Source of the DNA: Ctenosaura bakeri
Lineage: Eukaryota > Chordata > Lepidosauria > Squamata > Iguanidae
Assembly (NCBI GenBank): GCA_948474755.1
Contig: CAOLHI010000925.1
Location: forward strand, 62,001 to 126,000
DNA: 64,000 bases
Direction of reading: 5' to 3'
In this document: in pieces, positions 1-8,876 of the stretch
How the letters are laid out: each line of letters opens with the position of its first letter
Position numbering within the stretch: the first letter of the stretch is position 1
The notes under the pieces: model-generated
Told to the model about the DNA's origin: nothing
The model's input: the letters and a program-made list of their open reading frames with translations, nothing else
Database searches by the model: none
Program-made: the position numbers and the translations under genes

Positions 1-220
1 CCTGAAAACACTTCTCTAGGAATCTCTAGATTCTCTACCACAACACTATGGTCTGGTGGAAGTGGTCTACAGAAAAGCACTGGAGGACTTAAGAGATTCC
101 TAGAGAGAGCTTTTTTTTCTGTGGCAGTGGCAAATAGAGTAAGAATTTGAAATGAAATAAAATAACCCATGAATATTCAAATCCATGAGGGCTGCGCCCA
201 CAAAAGTGAAGGGACCACTG
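1..220. mobile_element. Tigger/mariner-like DNA transposon, right end only
   Basis: The terminal motif AGTGAAGGGACCACTG is followed by TA (221..222), the expected target. The internal part (TTCTCTAGGAATCTCTAG) resembles 52395..52580, so the two belong to one family. It is cut by the window edge. Confidence 0.5.
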
Positions 221-282
221 TATTTAAACTTAAAATTGTATCAATATGCAACACAAGTCAGTATCATGCTTAAAGTCTAGCA

Positions 283-665
283 CAGGGCTTTCCAAATGGT
301 GTGTCATGACACATTAGTGTTTTATCTGTAGTGTGTTGGTGTGTCGCCTCCCCGGCCGAGAAAGACCCCCAACTGAGCCTGGCTCGCTGCCGTCACATTC
401 GCTGGGACCTTTCCCCAGCAACAGCAATGAGCAAGGACTGGCTGGGAGGGGGCTGCCTTTTTCCTTGCTGTTGCTCTCACTGGGGCCTTTCCTGGTAGGG
501 GCGATGGCAGCAGGCCAGGATCAGGGGGGCAGCCCTTCCCCACCCCAGATACACCTCTGGGTACCTCTGGTTTGCTAGTAAAGCTGTAAAACTGAATTAC
601 TGTCTCGCAAAATGATGCATGTCAAAAATAGTGTGTCACCAACACGAAAAGTTTGGAAAGCTCTG
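283..665. mobile_element. Non-autonomous hAT transposon with perfect 8-bp target duplication
   Basis: The ends CAGGGCTTTCCAAA and TTTGGAAAGCTCTG are near-perfect inverted repeats. They are flanked on both sides by GTCTAGCA (275..282 and 666..673), an 8-bp duplication typical of hAT. The 383-bp body is GC-rich in the middle and carries short open frames on both strands with no transposase similarity that I recognise. Confidence 0.85.
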
Positions 666-2795
666 GTCTAGCATTTTAAAGTACACAGTTGATGGGTTAA
701 ATTACAAATGAATTTCAGTTAAAATGGTTATAAATGCAGGGGATATTGTCTAGGGATGCAAAACTAAGTGTCACATTCAGTAGTTAACATGTGAAGCAAA
801 AGTAACTGTCAGCTAGAAAGGTCTATTCCATACCGCATACACATAACACTAATACATGAATAGAACTGGGATGTCTCATTTACTATAGGTCTTTCTTATC
901 TCCTGCTAAATCTGAGGATTGAATTCTTGTTTCTTTTCTTTTTTTTTTAATGGTGTCTGTCCTTGGGAAAATTATATAATGGAACCCTGAAAGACAAACA
1001 AATAGACCACTAAGACAGTTTCAGCTAATGCCAGTTGGGAGAAACATTATTTTGCAGAAGCTACAAACTCTGCAGCATTCACCAGCTGAGCGGTAATTTA
1101 CAACCCAGAGCAAGAATTTAGTTCCTCATTATCTACATGAGAACCAAAATCAAAGCTTTTGTGCACAGCTTTTTATGAAAAGGATTGCATTTGCACATCT
1201 CTATTCTTAAAACAGAGAATAATGTAAGCAAAAGGTTTAATAGTGACCTATTGTATCTCTTTTGTGCGTGCCATCCTCTACTTTAAGAGCAGAGATGCGC
1301 AAACAGACTTTTTCTTAGGCCCAACAGAGCTTTTCTGCATTAGTTGAAAAACCAATATAAATCTTATAAAGCAACTAAGGAAAAACAAAATATTGTTTCA
1401 TGTGTTCATGGCTGGCCAAGGGCAAGCTGTATTTTCAGACAAAGGAGCAACTCCTGTATCAGAGAAAATAACTGAAGGCTTTCTATATTGAAAGACAGCC
1501 AAGAAAGCAGCATATAAGTTCCACTTAAATCAGGGACCTTTTTATTCCTTTTGGTGGAACTTCATGTCCTATGCACAAGTGTTACAAAAACTGCCCAGTA
1601 ATTCCCTTAATTTTTGACAAGTATGTTTAGTCAGGGGAATGGTTTTCATTCCAGCATCCCGATAAAATAATCTTCTTTCAGTGTTTGATCTAGTATTTTC
1701 CCAAAAGTGATGAAATTCAAACAACAATACTGCCTATAACATACCACCCTGTGGGAACAGGGGCTAATGACATTATTTTTACAAAGTAACACAATCATCT
1801 TTTTATTTTTGCTGTAAAGAGTACCATTTACTTGGTTACTTTATTAGTTTGGTTCAGTCTTTCGGTGATCTGGGGAGGGTTTGAAGCCAATTTATAAATT
1901 TTAAAGGGTTGAAAAAAATAAGGAGTGTGTTAAAACCAAAACTTACAACAAACATGATTGATTTGTTTAGACAATAAAAGCCAACACTTGCTACAATCAG
2001 AGCACAGATTATTCTTCACCCTGCTAGCTCATAAATCACAACTGCTAATAACCAAAATTGAAAATGAAACTTAAATATACTACTTTCCCTCTTAGGGCCC
2101 TTGTTGAAGTAGACAGACTTCAGCATGGAAAACCTGCAACATTCTCTGCATTGTAACACTTGAGAATCTGCAGAAAGAAGCTCTTCAAATGATATGCATT
2201 CACTTTGGATTTGAACTAACAAACATGAATTCTAATTAAGTATATGTGGAAAAGGGAACACCTGATTAAAAACATACCACTGGTGGCCACTGTAACAAAT
2301 GCACATGTAGACAGATAGATGCCAATAAGACAACCAGGATTGAGAGCCTGGAGAACATACATCACAAATACAAGAACACCATTCCTAGAAAGCAGAAATG
2401 ACACACAATATCAAAGACTATGATAGGTGAGGAAAACTAGAATACCCAATGCTTAATTAATTCTAAGGAGTTAGAATCTGCTTCCTTGCATTTTTGACCC
2501 ACAATGGCTGAGCTATCAAATCATGAGCCGACATGGTGGACAGAACAAAAAACAAAACAAAACAAGAAAAAACATGCATCGCAATGGGGGAGAAAAATGA
2601 AGATTCCTCATAAAAGTTTTGGTTACATAGGTTATATCAACCACTGCAGGGTTGAACTGCTGTCTGAAATAATTATTCATTTTTGTTCACAGAAATAATG
2701 CTATTAAACAAATACATTATTTTTTATCTTAATAATATAACAAAAACAATTCTTGGACGTGCATTCTGAGATATTTCACTGTTTGAACTAAGAAT

Positions 2796-2974
2796 GTTAT
2801 GGAATAAGTATATGATGATAAAGGATTTGGAGAGCAATAGTAATGTAAGCCATTTGTGTTGTAATTTTTCTCTTTTTCACATTTATGTTATTCACGCAGT
2901 GTTTTTGTGTTATTCTGTTATGTATTGTATTTTTTTTTCCTTTCTTTAATAAAAATTAAAAAATATTAAAAAAA
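2796..2974 (+). mobile_element. 5'-truncated L1 3' end with 11-bp target duplication
   Basis: The sequence ends in an A-rich tail after TTCTTTAATAAAAATT and is bounded by GAACTAAGAAT at 2785..2795 and 2975..2985. Truncation, poly(A)-like tail and target duplication are the marks of LINE-machinery insertion. No reading frame remains. Confidence 0.65.
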
Positions 2975-3318
2975 GAACTAAGAATCTTATATATTAGAAA
3001 ACAGAGAATATATGCTACTTCCCACCATACTCTAGTTGTCTACCAACAATGTTTCTGCCATTCCATGATATAGGTCATTAAATACTGGAGCAGCATTTAA
3101 ATCCCCCTTCAGTAATATGTCATTGTGCCCAAGTGGATGTAATGTCCCCGATTGTTAAAACTATGGTCAAGCAAATGGGAATAAATATTGCGCTTGTTTC
3201 CTCAGGCCCCATCTGCAGAACTTTATTGATAGTCTGCTTAGAATTATAGTTCTAACTGTGGTTTACCAATTACTATTTTTACATCATTGAAGTGGTTTGT
3301 TCCTAGCTAATGATATCA

Positions 3319-3532
3319 CAGCCAGCCCCCCGTATCTACTGTATCCATGGATTCAACCATTCATGACTTGAAAATATTTTTTAAAAAATGGAAAAAGCAA
3401 ACCTCGATTGTGCTATTTTATATAAGGGATGCCATTTTACTATGCCACTGTATATAATGAGTATCCATGGATTTTGATATCCAAGGGATGGGGTCCTGGA
3501 ACCAAACCCTAGCAAACAGTGATAGCCCACTG
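3319..3532. mobile_element. Tigger-like MITE
   Basis: It contains the series GTATCCATGGATTCAACC, TATATAAGGGATGCCATTTT and GTATCCATGGATTTTG, and ends GATAGCCCACTG before TA. It shares structure and order with 57848..58068. Confidence 0.65.
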
Positions 3533-3895
3533 TAGTTATTAAGTGTCTAATTACAGCACACGACTTTTTAAAATGCAAGATGAAGTGAGTGGGGCGCCTC
3601 CAACTTCCCAAGGCGGCTACAGGCTGTGCTTCCCTCATTTACATCCAGACGGACAGAATGGCTGGAGAAAAGGCAGACAGAAACAGCAGCAAGTGGTATT
3701 GCTGTCAAGCAGAGTTTGAGAAAGGACTGCTGTGCTCTTAAGGATCAAACAGGCAGAATTTGCACAAAGTACTTCTCAATGATACAGGAAAGGAAGAAGC
3801 ACCACTTGCTGTTTTTTTTTTAAATAGCACAGTCTTATACTTTATCTGTTCAGAAACAAATCCCAATGAATTCATGACCCAGAACTACAAACTTA

Positions 3896-4094
3896 GGCCC
3901 TTTCTACACTACACTATTATAGTATTGTTACTCCACTTTCCACATCCTATGGAATCCTGGGGGTTGCAGTTTAAGGGGGGGTATTTATAATACTTAAGAG
4001 AGCTCTTGGGCCTCAGTAAACTACAAACCCCAGAATTCCACAGGATGTTGAAAGTGGAATAATAGCGCTATAATAACGTAGTGCAGAAACGACC
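3896..4094. mobile_element. Palindromic GGCC-ended MITE, long subfamily
   Basis: It starts GGCCCTTTCTACACTA and ends TAGTGCAGAAACGACC, with near-complementary halves (CACTTTCCACATCCTATGGA and the reverse). TTA is repeated on both sides (3893..3895, 4095..4097). The centre carries AGAGAGCTCTTGGGCCTCAG, absent from the short subfamily. Confidence 0.75.
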
Positions 4095-4804
4095 TTAAAG
4101 AGCCCAGGTTCCTTTCTTTTCTAGCAACCGAGACTCATGGTGGGGCAACGACTGCAGCAGCTGTTCTCAAACCAAGGAGGTTCCAGGTGCTTTTGACTCC
4201 AGTTCCCAGAATCCCTCCTGAGCGGTGATACTGTCTGGGAGTTATGGGGACTCACACCCAACGCTTACTACCCCTTTGGTCCTCACTGGGGCACGAAACT
4301 CACGTCAGGGGCCTGGAGCCAGGCCTCACATTCTTCCCAGCCTGACCCACTTCACGAGGTTTTTGTGAGGACACAGCCTGCGTGTGTGTGTGTGGGGGGG
4401 GATTATCGGTGGAAAAGCGGGACAGAAGCGCTACTAACCAACAACAACGAACAATTACTCATTAACGAGGCGCATTCCCGCCATTTACACGCAGGGCTGG
4501 GAGGCTGGAGCGAAGGGGAAGCTACGCCGCAAGCAGCGCCCAGCCCGCCCTCCTCCTTCCAGAGGCCGCTTCCCGGCCTCCACAAACTCCCTCATGCGAG
4601 AGCCGCCCCCCCCCATATCGGGCCGGCCGCGTGCTTAAATTCTTTCGCTCATTGGAGGGCAGCTTCAAAACAGACCGCGGAGGAACCAATCACCGGCCAC
4701 CTTTGAAGTCCTGAAGGAATAACGGACAAAAGGCGGAGGAGACGGGCAGCCCCCGCGTGCTTACACACCCCCACCCCCCCTCCCTCCACTATTCCAGCAC
4801 TCGC

Positions 4805-4879
4805 CTCTCGGGGAGAAGACGCCGCGGCCTGCAATGAGGCCACGTAGCGGTCGACTTCCGCCCTGTTGCGCCTCATCAT
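4805..4879 (-). CDS. RANBP2: RANBP2 exon 1 (nucleoporin Nup358, start only)
   Basis: ATG at 4879..4877 sits in a perfect GCCACC context and is followed at once by a second ATG. The peptide MMRRNRAEVDRYVASLQ and AAASSPRE aligns with the human RANBP2 start as I recall it (MRRSKADVERYIASVQ and so on, ending SPRQ): the segment from the second Met has the same 24-residue length. RANBP2 is the giant cytoplasmic-filament nucleoporin and SUMO E3 ligase; this exon is only the beginning of its N-terminal helical (TPR-like) region. The exon end at CGAGAG is followed by GCGAGT, so a GC-AG intron is implied. The next GT would shift frame. Later exons must lie left of base 1; I could not find exon 2 in 1..4804. 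The position downstream of LIMS1 in the same direction agrees with mammalian gene order. Confidence 0.88.
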
Positions 4880-5017
4880 GGTGGCCACCCGAGAGCGCCC
4901 TGGCGCCAAAGGGCCGTAGTTTCCCTTCCTAAGGCTCGAGAAAGGAGAAGCAGGATCGGAACCCCAGCCGGTGTCGTAGCTGCGCCTCTCGAAGCACGAT
5001 GACGCCACTAGGCGCGA

Positions 5018-5027
5018 CCTAAATAGG
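5018..5027. promoter_or_regulatory. CArG box (SRF-type site)
   Basis: CCTAAATAGG fits CC(A/T)6GG exactly, about 140 bp upstream of the RANBP2 start codon and inside the CpG island. Only the motif is seen; binding is not shown. Confidence 0.35.
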
Positions 5028-5514
5028 GCTGTTGCGTCGGCGGCATCGCGACGGAAGCGAAAAGAGGAGGGGCGGAAGTGACGCAAGGCGTGCTTTTCAC
5101 ATAGAGATAGGAACGGGCGCTAATTTTGCTTTTGCGTTCATAGAGATACAAATTTAGAGATGAACTCCCTCCGTGAAGACAAAAAAATTCGAGTTCCTTT
5201 ACACTGAGGTCTATAAACTTTCTCTCCCCCCCCCCCATAGGTCACAATGAGGCTGCCTGTGGAAAACAGTGTCACAATTCAGGACTTCTGGCTGCCATCA
5301 AACTGCATGGTTTTTACCTGTAGGAAAACACTCTCCTTTGCCCTTTTGTCCCTTTTGTCTTAAAATATGGGTACTTCGGTTTGATTTGCTTTTTTAAATA
5401 TTTAAAAAATTGCTTTGCAAATGTCAGCACCAGTCTGTCCTCGCCGTTTTGCAGATTGATTGACAGATGGAGAGAGCGCAGTCCAAAAACTGAGTTCGCG
5501 GTTGACATAACTAC

Positions 5515-5671
5515 GGCCATTTCCGCACTAGCTTGTTATAGCGCGATGGTTCCACTTTCAACATCCTCGGGAATCCTGGGGTTTGCAGTCTCGGGAGGGG
5601 CCGAGCCCAGGATTCCAGAGGAGGTTGAAAGTGGAATCATCGCGCTATAACAGGCTAGTGCGGAAATGGCC
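5515..5671. mobile_element. Palindromic GGCC-ended MITE, short subfamily
   Basis: The arms read GGCCATTTCCGCACTAG inward from each end and stay complementary almost to the centre, apart from a few mismatches. The flanking triplets (TAC, ATA) do not match, so the target duplication has decayed or recombined. Confidence 0.8.
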
Positions 5672-5777
5672 ATAGATAAGGCTGAAACTGTAGGATTCGC
5701 CACCCCAAATCCCATATACAAGAACTCGTTCAGATCCTAGTAAAGGCCGGTCTTTTTCATCCTCCAAATCCCACACA

Positions 5778-5890
5778 TTAATAATAGTAATAGTAATAAT
5801 AAAATTTATTTGTTACCCGCCTCTCCCCAAGGCTCGAGGCAGGGTACAGCACAGAAAAAAATCCATCCAGTAGAAAGAGCATTTTCCTTA
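5778..5890 (-). repeat. Retroposon tail, reverse orientation
   Basis: An (AAT/AGT)n run is followed by TTTATTTGTTACCCGCCTCT and CCCCAAGGCTCGAGGC, the reverse of the hairpin tail seen at 7418..7497. Confidence 0.5.
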
Positions 5891-5990
5891 CTGCTCAAAA
5901 AAAGGGAGGAGGGCGTAGGGACTGTAAATTTAAACAAATGGCAAACCAGACAGGCAATATCTTTTAGGAGGGCCACTCAAATGTTAACAG

Positions 5991-6410
5991 GAGCCAGCAT
6001 GGTGTAGGGCTTTGAGTGCTGGCTTAAAAGCTGAAGTCCGGGATTCGAATTTCTCCTCAGCTATGGAAAACCGTTGGGTGACCCTTGGGCAAGTCACACT
6101 CTCTCGGCCTCAGAAGAAGGCAAAGGCAAGGCGCCCTTGAACCAATCTTGCCAAGAAAACCCCGTAATAGGTTCGCCTTAGAGGCCATTTCCGCACTAGC
6201 CTGTTATAGCGCGATGATTCCACTTTCAACATCCTCTGGAATCCTGGGGTTTGCAGTTTCGGGAGGGGCCGGACGGCCCCTCCCGAAACTGCAAACCCCA
6301 GGATTCCAGAGGATGTTGAAAGTGGAATCATCGCGCTATAACAGGCTAGTGCGGAAATGGCCAGAGTCTCCACAAGTCGGAAACATCTCGAAGACACACA
6401 ACCACAACAA
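5991..6410 (+). mobile_element. tRNA-derived SINE interrupted by the perfect palindrome
   Basis: The head GAGCCAGCATGGTGTAG, a B-box-like GGGATTCGAATTT, the body GACCCTTGGGCAAGTCACAC and the tail AAGTCGGAAACATCTCGAAG end in ACACACAACCACAACAA. The MITE at 6183..6362 splits it. This is the same SINE family as 25925..26273. Confidence 0.75.
6183..6362. mobile_element. Perfect 180-bp palindromic MITE
   Basis: By hand alignment the two 89-nt arms are exact reverse complements around a 2-nt GA centre. AGA flanks both ends (6180..6182, 6363..6365). It interrupts a tRNA-derived SINE (5991..6410) whose halves join cleanly once the element and one AGA are removed. Confidence 0.9.
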
Positions 6411-6428
6411 ACTGGTGCAAGTTTCTTT

Positions 6429-6560
6429 GGCCACTTCCTGATATAATGCTAATTTTCCACTTTCAACATCCTATGGAATTCTGGGGCTTGCCGTTTAAAA
6501 CCCCGAGATCCTATAGAAAGTGGAATAATAGCATTAGAACAGCCTGGTGTGGAAATGGCC
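6429..6560. mobile_element. Palindromic GGCC-ended MITE, diverged short copy
   Basis: GGCCACTTCCTGATATAATG at the left and CAGCCTGGTGTGGAAATGGCC-type end at the right enclose inverted CTTTCAACATCCTATGGAAT. It is more diverged and shorter than its neighbours. It starts only 66 bp after the perfect copy. Confidence 0.7.
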
Positions 6561-6857
6561 TCTATTGCTGTTATTTTTAGAGGATCAGGATTCTCCTGCT
6601 GTTTTTAATAGGCGCCTTTCACTTTCAACTCCTTTTTTTTTTTTCTCCCTCGCGGAGGAGGGGAAATTCCAGATCCGGAATCCACTCCCTGAAAAAAAAA
6701 AATCTTTAAAAAGGTGGAAACTCCACCTGCAAGTTTTACTCCAGCCTCCTGACGCAGTAAACGAGCGTCGGCTGGGGACTGAGTAACCGTGTGAGAGACC
6801 CGGCCTTGTCCCGCCCCTTTCTCGTTCAGAATCCCAGCGCCATAGAAGTAAAACGAC

Positions 6858-7021
6858 GGCCATTTCCGCACTAGCCGGTTGTAGCGCGATGATTCCACTT
6901 TCAACCTCCTCTGGAATCCCGGGGTTGGCCGGCCCCTCCCGAAACTGCAAACCCCAGGATTCCAGAGGAGGTTGAAAGTGGAATCATCGCGCTACAACAG
7001 GCTAGTGCGGAAATAATGGCC
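6858..7021. mobile_element. Palindromic GGCC-ended MITE, short subfamily
   Basis: It has the arms GGCCATTTCCGCACTAG and their complement, with a small AAT insertion near the right end. GAC repeats at 6855..6857 and 7022..7024 form a 3-bp target duplication. Confidence 0.85.
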
Positions 7022-7055
7022 GACGTCTTCGTTAAAGCGCTTCCTTCTTCTTTTT

Positions 7056-7093
7056 GGCCATTTCTGCACTAGCCTGCTATAGTGCTATTATTC
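7056..7093. mobile_element. Left part of a palindromic MITE, split by the insertion 7094..8810
   Basis: GGCCATTTCTGCACTAGCCT runs to CTATTATTC and then stops. The family sequence resumes at 8811 (TTATTCCACTTTCAACATCC). TTATTC is present at both edges (7088..7093, 8811..8816). Confidence 0.7.
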
Positions 7094-7417
7094 GGTAATG
7101 TATTTTAGTTTTTTAAGTCTCAAGTCCTTGAAGATACTTTCAAGTTCCAAGTCAAGTCTCCTGTCTGGAAGTCCAGCTTATACCCCAGCCAAAATCCCAG
7201 AAATATTGGACAGAGCCAAATAAAGTCAGTTTTAACAATTTGAACAGAATGAGTCCTCCACATTTGCGATTTCGCCACCTGCAGCTTTGAAAGTGGGGAA
7301 TAGGATCCTTACTCCCCATTACTGAAACTTCAAAAGTTTTAGAAGGATCCTTGTTCCTCAAGCCTGCTGCCCCACACATTTGCTGTTCACCTCTGAGAAT
7401 AGAAATGTTTCGAAATA

Positions 7418-7497
7418 CATGCTATTTGTAAGTTGTTCGCCGCCTCGATCCATATGGAGAGGCGGGATACAAATAAATAAAAATAAATAAAAATAAA
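7418..7497 (+). repeat. Squamate retroposon 3' tail (hairpin plus AAATAAAT repeat)
   Basis: A CGCCTC/GAGGCGGG hairpin is followed by GATACAAATAAATAAAAATA. This end type is common to several reptile retroposons, so the family is not assigned. A reverse copy is seen at 5778..5860. Confidence 0.5.
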
Positions 7498-7559
7498 TGC
7501 AACCCGCACTCTAGGGGTGAGTCTTGTCTTCTGATCTTAGGTAAAGTTTTAGAAGGCTC

Positions 7560-8337
7560 TGTTACTGCAGGTTAGGCCTCCTTGGAGATACCCCCAGATA
7601 TCATTTTGATATCAATAATTTGGCTCTCTTCCACCACCCTTCTCCACCTCTTTATGAGGCCCCCGGACAAGCACAGACTAGGCTCGGCCACTAATTGCTG
7701 GACATTCCATTCTCCACCCAGGCAGGCCAGAAATAGCCAGATCCTTGCTTTAGGAGACCTCTCTGCAAACACCTTCATTATGTATACACGCTGTTTACAA
7801 AGGACTCCCTGCCCCAAGCAGGCAACCTGGCAAGCTGAATACTCAACTGCCAAACACTGAGCATTTGCATATTGGCTAACTTTTTGTCAGTTCGGACTTA
7901 ACTCAATCATGTTAAATTCTGACCTTTCCAAAGCTTTGTCCCACTCTTAAATCACATTGTTTTCCCCAAGTATGGCACAGCCTGCAGTCACATTTCTCTC
8001 TATAAAAACCCCTGATTCCGAGACCATCCTCGGATGGCTCCTGAGTTCCAGATTGTCCTGCTTCCGCTTTGCCTGGCGAGCTTCCCCTCAGCCTCACGTG
8101 CTGAGCTACATCGCACCCCAGCATCACTCTCTATCTTCTTTCCAGACTCCAGGAACAGGTTCCGTATCACCCGAATCAACTATCCCTCTGAAAATCCCGC
8201 TATCATACTCAAACCTTTATTTTCCTTAGTTATCTGTGTGCGTGTGTTGCTTACATTGTATTTAATAAAGATCATTCATTAATTTTCAACACGGTTTGCT
8301 TCTTGACTTGGCCTGACCCCGTAAACATTGGGTTACA
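7560..8337 (+). mobile_element. Probable solo LTR of an endogenous retroelement
   Basis: TG at 7560 and CA at 8336 bound a unit with TATAAAA at 8001, AATAAA at 8264 and a short U5-like end, spaced as in a gamma-type retroviral LTR. I find no flanking duplication and no internal coding region, so the edges and class are uncertain. Confidence 0.45.
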
Positions 8338-8810
8338 AGATCCTGCTGCGTTACCCTGCCTCTCATTTTGCCAGCAGTGCTCTAAGCTAATTTCCCCCAA
8401 AGTGTGTTGTTGTTTGGTTATTTAGGTGTCCCTCCCAGGACCCCCAGTAAACAGGGTAACAGCTCCTTGAATATGCAGCAAGGACAGACTGCTGAGCAGA
8501 CACCAAGCCTGCTTTGAGCCCATTGCCAAACTCATTTGCTGTTCTCCTCTGAGAAATGCACCCAAGCTTTGGGCTTGAGACAGATTGCCATGCCAGTAGG
8601 CAAAAAGAGTTGAGGTGTTCAAAGTCATAAGGTTTCTCGATGAGTGTGTTGTTACTGAACCAAGGGCAGCAAGTCAGTCACTAAAAATGTACAAGTCTCC
8701 AGTCGAATCAGTGCATCATTTATTGCCGAAATGAGTCCAAGTTGAGTCACTGAAGTGACTTAAGTCCGACTTGAGTCCAAGTCTATCAACTGAAGTCTGT
8801 ATCACTGTTG

Positions 8811-8876
8811 TTATTCCACTTTCAACATCCTATGGAATCCTGGGGTTTGCAGTTTAGGGAGAGGCCTTTGAGGTGT
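8811..8876. mobile_element. Right continuation of the split palindromic MITE, truncated
   Basis: TTATTCCACTTTCAACATCC and GGAATCCTGGGGTTTGCAGT continue the copy begun at 7056, reaching AGGCCTTTGAGG before similarity ends. Confidence 0.6.

Larger units (their letters stand above)
1..4804 (-). other. Start of RANBP2 intron 1
   Basis: No coding exon is supportable here. Contents: Tigger-like end (1..220), a hAT MITE with target duplication (283..665), a truncated L1 end (2796..2974), a second Tigger-like MITE (3319..3532), a palindromic MITE (3896..4094), a GT run at 4382..4395 and the CpG-rich flank of exon 1. Stretches 670-2780 and 2990-3310 show nothing I can name. Confidence 0.6.
4380..5110 (-). 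promoter_or_regulatory. CpG island and promoter of RANBP2
   Basis: This is the most CpG-rich stretch of the window, spanning the 5' UTR, exon 1 and start of intron 1. On the minus strand before the ATG it holds GCGTCACTTCCGC (CRE/ATF-like half site next to an ETS-type core) and a perfect CArG box, CC(A/T)6GG, at 5018..5027. There is no convincing TATA box. No divergent gene is seen on the plus side. Confidence 0.75.
7094..8810. mobile_element. 1.7-kb composite insertion with AAGTC-rich ends
   Basis: It is bounded by TTATTC direct repeats inside a split MITE. Both ends are dense in AAGTC/GACTT words (7110-7165 and 8690-8800). The inside holds a retroposon tail (7418..7497), an LTR-like unit (7560..8337) and two similar blocks, TTTGCTGTTC(A/T)CCTCTGAGAA, near 7380 and 8535. 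I do not recognise the outer family and see no transposase frame. Confidence 0.5.

Noticed and set aside
322..578. Overlapping open frames of 73 and 81 codons
   Set aside because: Both are within the GC-rich core of the hAT MITE and show no domain.
2216..2404. Hydrophobic 62-codon frame on the minus strand
   Set aside because: No splice sites, homology or start context; probably chance in RANBP2 intron 1.
4380..5110. Bidirectional promoter with a divergent plus-strand gene
   Set aside because: No recognisable exon on the plus strand within the following several kb, which are repeats.
4365..5238. Open frames of 60-145 codons across the CpG island
   Set aside because: CpG-rich DNA is poor in stop codons. 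Only the short stretch matching RANBP2 (4805..4879) has homology support.
5536..6441. Open frames on both strands with the shared peptide [18 protein letters not shown]
   Set aside because: They lie inside the palindromic MITEs; the same peptide appears on both strands because the DNA is self-complementary. Not genes.
6661..6670. NF-kappaB-like palindrome GGGAAATTCC
   Set aside because: Single short motif in intergenic DNA; expected by chance at this scale.
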